Of a DNA stretch of 64,000 nucleotides, positions 27,148 through 35,454 are shown one piece after another. This stretch comes from Nostoc sp. NMS8. Its GTDB lineage: Bacteria > Cyanobacteriota > Cyanobacteriia > Cyanobacteriales > Nostocaceae. The position numbers were made by a program, and so were the translations under genes. The notes below the pieces were generated by a model that saw nothing but the letters and a program-made list of their open reading frames with translations, made no database searches and had not been told where the DNA came from. Positions within the stretch are counted from its first letter, which is position 1. Each line of letters opens with the position of its first letter. The stretch is taken from contig NZ_JABXKK010000068.1 in the NCBI RefSeq assembly GCF_017115045.1, forward strand, positions 208,111 to 272,110, written 5' to 3'.

Positions 27148-27867
27148 TTACTTATACCAAGATTCTTCCTGGGATTTATCGCTAAATAAACCCAACAGTG
27201 GGCCAAGAATTGCCCCAAATATAAACCCCCCCGCATGGGCCCAGTAGGCAATACCACCGCTTTCCATACCGATGTTAGTACGTGTTTCAAGGCTGGCAAG
27301 TCCGTAGAAGGCTTGTTCGAGAAACCAGAATCCTAAAAAGAAATATGCGGGGACGCGGAAAGTTGGGAAGAAAAACCCTAAAGGTACAACACCGAGAACT
27401 TCAGCGTTGGGAAAGCGGAGAATGTATGCACCAAGAATACCTGCGATCGCACCACTCGCACCCAAAGAAGGAATGCTAGAATCTTGAGCGAAGAACCACT
27501 GTGTCAAAGATGCCAAAACTCCGCAAGATAAATAAAATAGCAAATATTTGGCATGACCTAACTTATCTTCAACGTTATTGCCAAAAATCCAGAGAAACAA
27601 CATATTACCGGCTAAGTGCAAGAAACCACCGTGCAAAAATTGTGAAGTAATCAAAGTTGCCCACTCTGGCACCGGTTGATGTAAAGAAGTACCACCAAAG
27701 CTTAAAGTCAGTTCTCGTGGAACGACAGCCGCAAGGTGTAAAAACCCATTTAATGCTTGTGGGGGAAGATTAGCTTCATACAGAAAAGCGAGGACATTGA
27801 CAGCAATCAGCCCATAAGTTACATAGGGCGTGATTTTTGTCGGATTATTATCGCTAATTGGAACCAC
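27148..27867 (-). CDS. Rhomboid-family intramembrane serine protease (copy 2)
   Basis: 239 residues from GTG 27867 with AGGA about 11 bases upstream. The layout is the same as the adjacent copy: QFLHGGFLHLAGNMLFLWIFGNNVEDKLGHAKYLLFYL, catalytic Ser in SLGASGAIAGILGAYILRFP, catalytic His in GGIAYWAHAGGFIFGAILG. It has an extra loop near residue 50 (SFGGTSLHQPVPEW). The two genes are clearly a tandem duplication that has since diverged; both keep their active-site residues. Substrate unknown. Confidence 0.92.
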   Translation of the reverse strand: MVPISDNNPTKITPYVTYGLIAVNVLAFLYEANLPPQALNGFLHLAAVVPRELTLSFGGTSLHQPVPEWATLITSQFLHGGFLHLAGNMLFLWIFGNNVEDKLGHAKYLLFYLSCGVLASLTQWFFAQDSSIPSLGASGAIAGILGAYILRFPNAEVLGVVPLGFFFPTFRVPAYFFLGFWFLEQAFYGLASLETRTNIGMESGGIAYWAHAGGFIFGAILGPLLGLFSDKSQEESWYK

Positions 27868-28001
27868 GGGCGTTTTTCCTGATTTGTTAAGACAGCGATT
27901 CTAGAATACTGAATCTTGTAAGTAGTTTCTTCTACCTCATGGATGGATCTCAGTTTTATATTTAAGATTTATTGTAGGATTTCCCCCTGAAACAGTAGGT
28001 T

Positions 28002-28481
28002 TCATGCGATAAATTTCCAGTTACAGAAAAAAGCAGCTTGACCACAGTGCTGATTTTGTTCATCTAAAATGTTCCATAGGATGGTATCTTCTATGTAAAA
28101 GCGTTTACCAGTGCTAGAAGTGCGGATACCGGAATAATTATTGATAAAGCCTTTAGTTGCTGCTTCTGATAATAGGCGATCGCGTTCTTCCTGCACAACC
28201 TCTTCAGCCGATTTCCGGGAAGGCATTTTGGTAAATTCTTTCCAAGAAAGTTCCCATAGTTCCAACGCTTTGCGATTACCATAGTTGAAAATTGGATCTG
28301 ACTCAGTGCCGTGAGAAACTAAGACAAAAGGTGCTTCAAATAACGCCTTTGCTGTTTCAAATTCAGAAGCATTGGCATCTAGCAAACAATTTCCTGTCCA
28401 ATGCTGAAAACTATTTATTAGATATTGACTGTGGAGAATAATAGCCTCTTGCTGCCAAGGAAACTCAATCACACTGGTCAT
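28002..28481 (-). CDS. MEKHLA-domain (PAS-related) protein
   Basis: 159 residues from ATG 28481 (MTSVIEFPWQQEA); the longer frame to 28505 adds a hydrophobic start not expected. The MEKHLA domain fills the protein: APFVLVSHGTESDPIFNYGNRKALELWELSWKEFTKMPSRKSAE, then EERDRLLSEA, YSGIRTSSTGKRFYIEDTILWNI. The family is PAS-like and occurs in plants and cyanobacteria; its ligand is unknown, and stand-alone copies have no assigned function. It is transcribed divergently from the TPR gene. Confidence 0.85.
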   Translation of the reverse strand: MTSVIEFPWQQEAIILHSQYLINSFQHWTGNCLLDANASEFETAKALFEAPFVLVSHGTESDPIFNYGNRKALELWELSWKEFTKMPSRKSAEEVVQEERDRLLSEAATKGFINNYSGIRTSSTGKRFYIEDTILWNILDEQNQHCGQAAFFCNWKFIA

Positions 28482-28601
28482 AAAAAAGTAGAAATATAAC
28501 GTCAAGAATTTAGTATGACAAAACTTGACTCATTTTAGGGGTTGACGATTTCTCCCAAAGCCTGAAAATATTCTATTTAATGCATATTAGTTAGCAAACC
28601 C

Positions 28602-29225
28602 ATGTTTTTTTTAAATTCTCTGGAAAATCAACTCCAGCGCTGGAACGAAACCATTCGCAATCAGCCGAAAAATCCCAATGCTTACGTTCGCCGGGGTATG
28701 GTTAACTTTCAACTAGCCAAGATTGATGAATCTATTCAAGATTTTGATATGGCGGAGCAGTTGGATGATCGTATCAAACCTTACCTCTGGCAACGGGGAT
28801 TATCGTATTATTATGCAGAAAGATTTGCTGAAGGCGCTGAACAATTTGAAATAGATTTGACAGTGAATGCTCAAGATGTAGAAGAAACAGTATGGCGATA
28901 TCTCTGCATAGCTCGTTCTTTAGGTGTTGAAGAGGCACGTAATTCTTTACTCACTGTGAAAAATGATCCTCGACGTATTATGCAGCGCGTATATGATTTG
29001 TATTCTGGGAATTGTACACCAGATGATATTTTAATTGTTGGTCAATCAGAAGAGATAAAAGGAAATTTTTACAGTCATCTTTACTTGGGATTATATTACG
29101 AAGCCCACAATAATACTGATTTAGCTCAGGATTATATAGTTAAAGCTGCTGATAATTACAAAATTGATGATTATATGTGGTATTTAGCGCAGGTACATAA
29201 GAAGCTACGAGCGAGCATAAACTAA
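28602..29225 (+). CDS. Tetratricopeptide-repeat protein
   Basis: 207 residues of helical repeats: NPNAYVRRGMVNFQLAKIDESIQDFDMAEQLDD, then IKPYLWQRGLSYYYAERFAEGAEQFEIDL, further degenerate units, and YSHLYLGLYYEAHNNTDLAQDYIVKAA. No catalytic motif. TPRs mediate protein contacts; a role cannot be given. Its stop overlaps the end of the DUF1877-like fragment on the opposite strand by 4 bases. Confidence 0.85.
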   Translation: MFFLNSLENQLQRWNETIRNQPKNPNAYVRRGMVNFQLAKIDESIQDFDMAEQLDDRIKPYLWQRGLSYYYAERFAEGAEQFEIDLTVNAQDVEETVWRYLCIARSLGVEEARNSLLTVKNDPRRIMQRVYDLYSGNCTPDDILIVGQSEEIKGNFYSHLYLGLYYEAHNNTDLAQDYIVKAADNYKIDDYMWYLAQVHKKLRASIN

Positions 29226-29425
29226 GTTAGATAAGCTACCAATGTTTGCTGGTCACTATCGATATCGAGATAGCGATCGCTATTTCTTAGGTTTTCAAAG
29301 TAGGTATAAATCTCTTCATCCGTTTCTAAGTCATCACCAAAATAGACACCTGCATGGGTAACGTCATTTTGCAATCTTTCAAACTCTTGAGGTGTTACAC
29401 GCCTATAGCTGGCTTCAATACCCAT
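29222..29425 (-). CDS. Short DUF1877/YfbM-like protein, probably truncated
   Basis: 67 residues. The start MGIEASYRRVTPQEFERLQND and the end YLDIDSDQQTLVAYLT resemble the first 65 or so residues of DUF1877 (YfbM) proteins, which are normally about 160 residues. The frame then stops, and the TPR gene lies on the other strand immediately beyond, so the C-terminal two thirds is missing. It may be a broken gene or a natural short form; the family call is tentative. Confidence 0.5.
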   Translation of the reverse strand: MGIEASYRRVTPQEFERLQNDVTHAGVYFGDDLETDEEIYTYFENLRNSDRYLDIDSDQQTLVAYLT

Positions 29426-29648
29426 AAAAAAAGGATTACAAGCATTTTAATCAATAGCTACTTTCCCTACGCTTTTCTTAAAAACCCACCTTTTCGAGCG
29501 CCAGGCGATCGCTTCTCATCAAAAACTTTCCGATTGTATTTCAACAGATAACCTTCGTTAGTCCACTCCAAGGGAATTGTTAGCTTTGTTATTGTGGTAG
29601 ATATGGCACTCTTCGACGAATCTTTGCTACACCATGCACAATTCCTAA

Positions 29649-29854
29649 GAGGTTGTTTGAAAAGTGTTTTGCTATGACTTTAGGCACTTTAGATCCCCCC
29701 TAACCCACGCCAGTCGCTCCACTTGGGGAGACCCCAAGACCGCGCTGGCTCCCCTTAAAAAGGGGGGAACCGGAATCAAAGTCCCCCTTTTTAAGGGGAA
29801 TTTAGGGGGATCTAAAATTTTTGATACCGACAAGAGAACTTTTCAAACATCCTC
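29649..29854. mobile_element. MITE-like nested inverted-repeat element
   Basis: Outer inverted repeats GAGGTTGTTTGAAAAGT (29649-29665) and ACTTTTCAAACATCCTC (29838-29854) match with one mismatch. Inside are a second inverted pair, AGATCCCCCCTAA (29691) and TTTAGGGGGATCT (29801), a long stem CCCCTTAAAAAGGGGG with CCCCCTTTTTAAGGGG, and a hairpin ACTTGGGGAGACCCCAAG. No ORF. The right end contains the stop codon of the minus-strand membrane protein gene. Confidence 0.8.
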
Positions 29855-30394
29855 TAACACTGCACCGATGTAAAGTCCAATATGGATTCCCCAAACCAAC
29901 ATAAATCTAGAAACTTCTGTTGGCTGAACGACTGGCGTAATCTGATCAGCAAAGAAGGGAAATTGAAAATAATCAAATATGAATCCTGTGATTTGAGCAA
30001 CTACAATTGCCCAAATAATCGGATACTGTGCCATTTTTAGTAATTGACGATAAGACAAAGGTAACTTTCGTCTCTGATTAACCAAGAGAAATATGCCGTA
30101 GCTTAAAAAACCAGCAAAAAACCCTGCTTGAAATCCAACCTCACTGACTTCCCAACGAAAATTAGAACCATAAGGAACATTTTTGAAGTAATAAAAGTAA
30201 GCGGGTGAGAGAGTACAGGTAATCTGATCATTAACGATACCAAACGCAGCACCGATTAAACCAGACACTATTAAAAACGAGTATTCCTGAAATTTTGTCG
30301 GTTTTGTGGGATTACGCCAGTAGTCTACCGCTACAACTAAACCCATCAGCAAAAACAAAATCAGCAGTCGGTATTGATATGGAATACTTTGCAT
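29843..30394 (-). CDS. Predicted multi-pass membrane protein, unknown function
   Basis: 183 residues with about five hydrophobic segments (YRLLILFLLMGLVVAVDYW, FLIVSGLIGAAFGIV, AGFFAGFLSYGIFLLV, YPIIWAIVVAQITGFIF, MLVWGIHIGLYIGAVL). I do not recognise a family. The C-terminus (LEDV, stop) is encoded by the terminal inverted repeat of the adjacent MITE-like element, so the original protein may have been longer. No operon partner. Confidence 0.65.
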   Translation of the reverse strand: MQSIPYQYRLLILFLLMGLVVAVDYWRNPTKPTKFQEYSFLIVSGLIGAAFGIVNDQITCTLSPAYFYYFKNVPYGSNFRWEVSEVGFQAGFFAGFLSYGIFLLVNQRRKLPLSYRQLLKMAQYPIIWAIVVAQITGFIFDYFQFPFFADQITPVVQPTEVSRFMLVWGIHIGLYIGAVLEDV

Positions 30395-30785
30395 AAGACA
30401 AGTACTTTAATGCAAAATTAGGCTTTCAGGAAGTGTAACTATTTACAAATTCTTCAGAATTTTTACCATTGTATGCGACTTGTTTGGGAAGATAGCATCA
30501 AATTCAAAGACAGTCGGAAGGTCAGATTGCTAAGATTCTTATAACCTTTATCTGGAATCTTATTATGAACATCCTCCGAACTAATCTTATTTTGAATCTG
30601 AAACTGTTATTTCGATAGGTTTTTTGGGAATTATACAAATATGGCTCTTGAAATTTCTCAGTCAACTAAGGAGGAGGGAGATATAGGAAACTGGAGAGAT
30701 AAAGAAGGTGAGAGAGATATGTGATCGCATATTTCACTAGAGCAGATAAATAACGCACTTTAAGTAAAACATCGCAAATTAAATC
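30395..30785. other. 390-bp divergent intergenic region
   Basis: Lies between two divergently transcribed membrane protein genes. It contains a purine-rich stretch (about 30669-30720, GGAGGAGGGAG and GAGAGATAAAG units). No gene recognised. Confidence 0.4.
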
Positions 30786-31298
30786 ATGCAAATTCTCACA
30801 AACTTTCCCAGTTTAATCGACCGATGGCTTCGCTATAAGTTCCAAACAATCCTTGTTGGATGTTTTTTACTTTGGACACCGCTTTTAGTCATAGAAACTT
30901 TGCAGATTCAACATTCTTGCCATCCCATGATTCACTGGTCTGGTACACTCCCAGTAGAGTGCCAACCTAAACTGCTGCAACTTAATTCTAGTTCATCTAA
31001 GAAACCTGAAACTCGGCGCGATCGCTCTCAAGAACAAAAACAAATAGCAAAGAGCGATCGTAGTCTATCACCTAAATCCTCGCCTACTCTTCAACCTTAT
31101 ACACCTAGCATATCTCCACCACCTAAACTGCTAGAGAGAGAAGATGTTCTCAAGATAGTAAAAGAGCATCCAGAGATCACAGGCGGTGTTATTGGAATTG
31201 GAGTTGCAACTCTTGTGGCTATTCTTGGCGGTGTTCCTCTAGCTGCCGCCGTAGTAGTTGGTGCAGCAGTCTGGCTTGCAATTAAGACAACGCCTTAG
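30786..31298 (+). CDS. Small membrane protein with Gly/Ala-rich C-terminal hairpin (paralogue 1)
   Basis: 170 residues. One N-terminal membrane segment (about 20-40, ILVGCFLLWTPLLVIETL), a Ser/Lys/Pro-rich charged middle (about 65-125), then a very hydrophobic Gly/Ala/Val-rich C-terminus (GGVIGIGVATLVAILGG, VPLAAAVVVGAAVWLAI). The last 21 residues of this module align with the next gene's C-terminus (GVxLxxAV, AVW, T; 10 of 21 identical). I recognise no family. The gene starts a same-strand run into an ABC transporter gene, so it may be a transported or transport-linked peptide or a membrane subunit. Function unknown. Confidence 0.7.
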   Translation: MQILTNFPSLIDRWLRYKFQTILVGCFLLWTPLLVIETLQIQHSCHPMIHWSGTLPVECQPKLLQLNSSSSKKPETRRDRSQEQKQIAKSDRSLSPKSSPTLQPYTPSISPPPKLLEREDVLKIVKEHPEITGGVIGIGVATLVAILGGVPLAAAVVVGAAVWLAIKTTP

Positions 31299-31361
31299 TA
31301 ACACTATCTTAATTTTCAACTTTGTCGAATATTTCACGAAATAAAGGAGTAATCAACCAAA

Positions 31362-31790
31362 ATGCAACCTTCTAAAAACCCTCAACAATCTCCCGATCTT
31401 GTGCAATCCTCCTCCAACAACCCGCAAGTCGTTCCCAGTTCAGATGGGCAAATACAATCTCATCCCAATCCTATAGAAACTCCAGCCGTTTCCTTGAAAA
31501 TTGTCGGTTCAGGATTTCCATTACACCTGAACAAATTGGTTGTTTTAGGATTTTTCGGAGTTGTAATGGTTGCCACATTCTTTCTTTTAACGAAAGGAAG
31601 TGAATTTTGCTTATTCAGCACTTGTATGCAGCCAATTGATTCCACCAACTCACTTGCGATGAACTTTTGGGGATTGGCAGGAGGAACAGCAGCACTCGTA
31701 ATTTTAACCACTTTTTTCGGTGTTTCGTTAATGCCTGCTGTTGCCGCTTCTTTTGCGGTTTGGTTTCTAATGCAAATGACACTCCATTAA
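31362..31790 (+). CDS. Small membrane protein with Gly/Ala-rich C-terminal hairpin (paralogue 2)
   Basis: 142 residues. A polar N-terminus (about 1-48, Gln/Ser/Asn/Pro-rich), a membrane segment (NKLVVLGFFGVVMVATFFLL, about 54-73), a loop with two Cys (SEFCLFSTC), and a C-terminal hydrophobic hairpin (MNFWGLAGGTAALVILTTFF, GVSLMPAVAASFAVWFLM). ATG 31362 is preceded by AAAGGAG. The C-terminal module resembles that of the gene 64 bp upstream. The ABC gene starts 37 bp downstream, so all three are probably one transcript. No known family recognised. Confidence 0.7.
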   Translation: MQPSKNPQQSPDLVQSSSNNPQVVPSSDGQIQSHPNPIETPAVSLKIVGSGFPLHLNKLVVLGFFGVVMVATFFLLTKGSEFCLFSTCMQPIDSTNSLAMNFWGLAGGTAALVILTTFFGVSLMPAVAASFAVWFLMQMTLH

Positions 31791-31826
31791 CTCTAAATCT
31801 TATCTATATTTTCTCTAAGACAAGCT

Positions 31827-33302
31827 ATGAATATTATCGAACTTAAGCACGTTTCTAAGGTAGTTTCCAAAGAATTCCAGCAAGTTCCTATCTTACAGGA
31901 TATCAATCTGATTGTTAAGCGAGGCGAATTCATCTGGTTGCGCGGGGAAAATGGGGCTGGCAAGACTACTCTACTGAATCTGATTTTAGGGTTACTCAAA
32001 CCCAGTAGTGGAGAAGTTGAGCTAATGGGGCTTTCACCACAGAGTCCTAACTCAAAAATCCGTGTTGGAGTAGCTTTCCAAGATATACGGTTTCCAACAA
32101 ATGTTAAGGTAAAGGAACTTATTGAATTGTTTATAAGCTACTATCCTAATCCACTTTCAACTGAAGAAATATTGAATAAAGTTAATCTTAAAGATGAAGA
32201 AAACGATTGGGCAATTAAATTCAATGGTGGGCATAAACAGTGACTTAATTTTGCCCTTGCTATAGCAGGCAATCCCGAACTACTCATCCTTGATGAACCA
32301 ACTATAGGTCTAGATGAAAAAGGATATGAAAATTTTTGGCAGGAAATCAAACTCTGCCGTAAACGAGGAGTCACTATTATAATGGTGACAAATAATAAAT
32401 CCGACTGGGACAAATTAAGTACTTTAGCAACTCGCCATGTCACTGTTCATAAAATTACTGAAATTCCCCCTGAAGGACAGCTAACTCAGGAGCTAATAAA
32501 TTTAGAAGATAACGCTTTATTAGATCAGCCTGAAAATACTATAAATACAAATAATTTACCTGAAACTTCTTCTCAGAACATCCAACGGATTTTTCAACAA
32601 CAATTCTGGTTTGAAATCCTTCAACTACTTCGCACTCCAGTCTTTTTAATTGCAACACTCGCACTGGTGGGATTCGTTCCGTTGTTAAAATTGCAAGGAT
32701 TGAAAGGAGAAGGGGCAACAGAAACAGTCGTTTACCTGTCTGGCATCATACTTTTCACAATTGTCATCGACCGATTGGGTAAACGAATTGCAGTTGAGCG
32801 ATTGGAAAAATGGCTGAAGCTTTTGAGAGCCACACCTTTACCACCAGCAGTATATATGGCGGCTAAGATTGCTACCTCGCTTCTCATTTGTACAGTGAGC
32901 CTTTTATTAATCTTCGGATTAGGAAGCTGGCAACTTGAGATGAGAATGGGTTTGACTGAAGGGTTAGCTCTGATATTAAGCCTAATCTTAGGAATTATCC
33001 CTTTTGCGATTCTCGGTCTTGCATTGGGGTACTTGCTAAATCCCAAAAGTGCTGATTCCATTCTTAGCCTATCGCTAATTGTTATTCCTGTTGCTTGCGG
33101 TTCAATTCCACTTCCAGTACCGCAAATCGTCCAAGATTTAATTGCATTCTCGCCGTTCTACCACTTTCGGCAGTTAATTCTATCGGCGGTTAACTTGAAC
33201 CACGATAACCACCTAATTCTACATTTACTTTGGCTACTTTGGGCTTGTGGTGCTTTTGGTTTATTAGCGGCTTGGTCTTATCAGCGCGATCGCACCGTTT
33301 AG
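31827..33302 (+). pseudogene. ABC transporter ATPase-permease fusion interrupted by an in-frame TGA
   Basis: One frame of 492 codons, broken only by TGA at 32241-32243. Before it: an ABC ATPase with Walker A LRGENGAGKTTLLNLILGL and Q-loop AFQDIRFP, up to the signature FNGGHKQ (normally LSGGQKQR). The stop is where Arg is expected, so CGA to TGA explains it. After it: LNFALAIAGNPELLILDEPTIGLDE (Walker B), then from about residue 260 a six-segment ABC-2 type permease. The signature itself is unusual. Translated separately, the first part lacks Walker B, so the transporter is dead unless read through. The ABC-2 permease could in principle be made alone from ATG 32382. Confidence 0.8.
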
Positions 33303-33337
33303 TAACTTCAACAGGATTGCATGTAGACTCTTATTTG

Positions 33338-33919
33338 CTACGCATCTTTTACTTCGGTTTCAAACTGCACTTGGCGGTACAAATCGGCAATGGCTATTTC
33401 TATATCCACAGATTCCAGCCGCAATATATCGCCTAAACTATACTCCGACAACACCCATTTTCCCTGTTCGTTGCGCCGAAAGACTTCTACAATCGGTTGA
33501 GCTACTTGTACTAAGACATATTCTTGCAAGGTTGGAGATTGACGATATTTGGCAAACTTTTTCCCCCTATCGGCTGCTTCCGTTGAAGGTGATAGCACTT
33601 CGATAATTAAGCAGGGAAATTGTACCAATTGTGGATCGGTATCGCGATCGTCGCAAGTTACCACCACATCTGGATAAAAATACTTTTGCCCAGGTTCTAC
33701 CTGCACCTTAACATCTACAATGTAGACTTCACAGGAGCGATTTGCTAGGGCATCATCTAAGAGCTTTGAGAAATTGAGAGAAATCCGATTATGGTTGCGT
33801 GTAGCACCACTCATCATCACAACTTCACCATCCCAATACTCGTAGCGTTCCTCTTGGGTAGGTTCCCAAACTAGATATTCTTCTGCACTCATCAAAATGT
33901 TGTCGGGTAAAGCAACCAT
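33338..33919 (-). CDS. Uma2-family (DUF820) nuclease-fold protein
   Basis: 193 residues, complete. MSAEEYLVWEPTQEERYEYWDGEVVMMSGATRNHNRI at the N-terminus, VDVKVQVEPGQKYFYPDVVVTC (Asp), CLIIEVLSPSTEAADRGKKFAKYRQ (Glu-x-Lys-like core) and LQEYVLVQVAQPIVEVFRR. It lies directly downstream of, and convergent with, the broken ABC gene. Short fragments of this gene's 3' end recur at 34670 and 36730, marking local duplication and decay of Uma2 genes. Role unknown for the family. Confidence 0.88.
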   Translation of the reverse strand: MVALPDNILMSAEEYLVWEPTQEERYEYWDGEVVMMSGATRNHNRISLNFSKLLDDALANRSCEVYIVDVKVQVEPGQKYFYPDVVVTCDDRDTDPQLVQFPCLIIEVLSPSTEAADRGKKFAKYRQSPTLQEYVLVQVAQPIVEVFRRNEQGKWVLSEYSLGDILRLESVDIEIAIADLYRQVQFETEVKDA

Positions 33920-33939
33920 TGGGGCGATCTCTTAATGAT

Positions 33940-34371
33940 TTACTTTTTTAGGATAGCGAAAAAAGGGCGTTCTCTTTTGGTATGACTATTTCCACATCCT
34001 CTGAACAGAATAAGCATCGAATTTTTATCCCTGCTAATAATAATTAAGGAGTGATTGATAGCCTGTGCAATCAACATCCAGTCAAATAGATCGCCATGAT
34101 GTAGCAGGAGATTCCGAACTTGAACTGTATCGGCAAAAGATATCGGAATTATGAGGATATCTGAATCGTCGATTGCAGAACCTATCGTTTCATAGCTCTG
34201 TTGAAGCGATAATTTGCCAAGGTTCAACTTGATGGCAATTTCCCAAAGACTAGCGATGCTGAGATAAACTATATCTGCGGTATTGATCGTCATCCTCAGA
34301 TTATCTGGAAGGTTGGAGTCATTTTCAGTTAGCCAGATAAAGGCATGAGTATCTAAAAGGAAAGCACTCAT
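33940..34371 (-). CDS. PIN-domain (VapC-like) toxin with C-terminal frameshift
   Basis: 143 residues as read. PIN motifs: FLLDTHAFIWL (first Asp), SIASLWEIAIKLNLGKL (Glu), and GDLFDWMLIAQAINHSLIIISRDKN (Asp). After RDKN the frame departs from the family: in the next frame the DNA reads FDAYSVQRMWK then stop (33986-33988), the canonical VapC ending. One T missing from the T run near 34021-34025 explains it, so the present protein carries a foreign 20-residue tail. The catalytic acids are kept, so it may be partly active. It overlaps its antitoxin by 4 bases (ATGA). Confidence 0.8.
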   Translation of the reverse strand: MSAFLLDTHAFIWLTENDSNLPDNLRMTINTADIVYLSIASLWEIAIKLNLGKLSLQQSYETIGSAIDDSDILIIPISFADTVQVRNLLLHHGDLFDWMLIAQAINHSLIIISRDKNSMLILFRGCGNSHTKRERPFFAILKK

Positions 34372-34598
34372 TCCATATATTCCTTAAAAACTTCGAGAGG
34401 TTCATCAAAGTCATCAGGCAAAGGTAAAACAAAAGTTACTTTTAAGATGCCAGATCGACGCTTTGTTTGTAGTAAACTCTCTTGGGAAACAGCTTTTGAA
34501 TAATTCTCAACTAAATATTTGGCATAATGCAAGAGTTCTTGTTTAAGGGACTCTGGCATTTGATCTAGTATTTGTAAAATTTCTGCATCAATAGCCAT
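34368..34598 (-). CDS. VapB-like antitoxin (DUF2281 type)
   Basis: 76 residues. N-terminal ILQILDQMPESLKQELLHYAKYLVE is the DUF2281 helix pair, and the C-terminus DDFDEPLEVFKEYME is the usual toxin-binding tail of this antitoxin group. It precedes the PIN toxin with an ATGA overlap, the normal antitoxin-first order. It should neutralise the PIN RNase and repress its own promoter. ATG 34598 has GGAG nearby. Confidence 0.85.
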   Translation of the reverse strand: MAIDAEILQILDQMPESLKQELLHYAKYLVENYSKAVSQESLLQTKRRSGILKVTFVLPLPDDFDEPLEVFKEYME

Positions 34599-34959
34599 GA
34601 TTTCTCCTTAGAGGTTCTCCTACTTGTAATTTTAGGGGAATTTCTGGAAGGGATCTTATTTTTCGGTGTCTTCGGTTTAAAACTGCACTTGTCGGTACAA
34701 ATCGGCGTAGGCGTAGCCTGTCCTGGACATAGCTAGATAACCTAGAATTTAGAACCAGCGGCTTCTGTCTGCTGCGCTGAAGAGATAAGTGGGTGGGAAA
34801 ATTTTTAACTATGTCATGGCGAACAGAGCGCAGCGAAGTGAAGCAATCGCAAGGGTTATAAGCTTTTTATATTTTGTCACATTGTTAGGTTTATTTGTGC
34901 CTACCTACTTACTGCAATTAAATTCATTTGACTATCCACTTAGCCTTGGATCTCAAAAC
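34599..34959. other. 360-bp region with a Uma2 3'-end remnant and dispersed repeats
   Basis: 34670-34706 matches the 3' end of the Uma2 gene at 33338 with two mismatches (CTTCGGTTT, AACTGCACTTG, CGGTACAAATCGG). It then runs into GCGTAGGCGTAGCC repeat sequence and, at about 34815-34850, AGCGCAGCGAAGTGAAGCAA. No intact gene. Confidence 0.6.
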
Positions 34960-35280
34960 TTAACTTGACCTTTTAAGACGAAAGATCAGTCCAGGAGCTT
35001 CTGGAGGAGAGTTTTCTCGGTAATTATCAATTTTCCACACTTGACCTTGGGAGTTTTGGAAAGTTGAATAGTCAGTAAGCTCAATTCTTTTTCCATTAAC
35101 TCTTATTCCGTTAATTTCGGAAAAGTAGATTAATGCATGAGCATCACATGCATCATATTGTTCGGAGTATGTACGAAGCAAAAAGCATTTTAACTTTAGT
35201 CCATTATGGATGGTTCCTGTCTTGAGAGTAACGTCCAAGTCAATGTTGTTGTAATCAGTGTATAAATCATTTTGATTCAT
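34960..35280 (-). CDS. Hypothetical protein
   Basis: 106 residues, soluble, no signal or membrane segment. Sequence such as NGLKLKCFLLRTYSEQYDACDAHALIYFSEINGIRVNGKRIEL suggests a small beta-rich domain; I do not recognise the family. ATG 35280. It stands alone between repeat-rich DNA and a transposase gene. Codon structure looks gene-like, but support is limited. Confidence 0.5.
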   Translation of the reverse strand: MNQNDLYTDYNNIDLDVTLKTGTIHNGLKLKCFLLRTYSEQYDACDAHALIYFSEINGIRVNGKRIELTDYSTFQNSQGQVWKIDNYRENSPPEAPGLIFRLKRSS

Positions 35281-35454
35281 GAAATTAGCCTATTCTTTAA
35301 TGTTTCAGCATCTAACTATTTAGTATACGGAATTTTTTTAAAATCCTACTAATAGATTCAGACAAATAACGGGTTACAAGCCTTATAATCATGATATTAA
35401 TATTTTTTGATATTGACAATAGACACGTCCGGAATATGATTTCGGCACAAAAAA

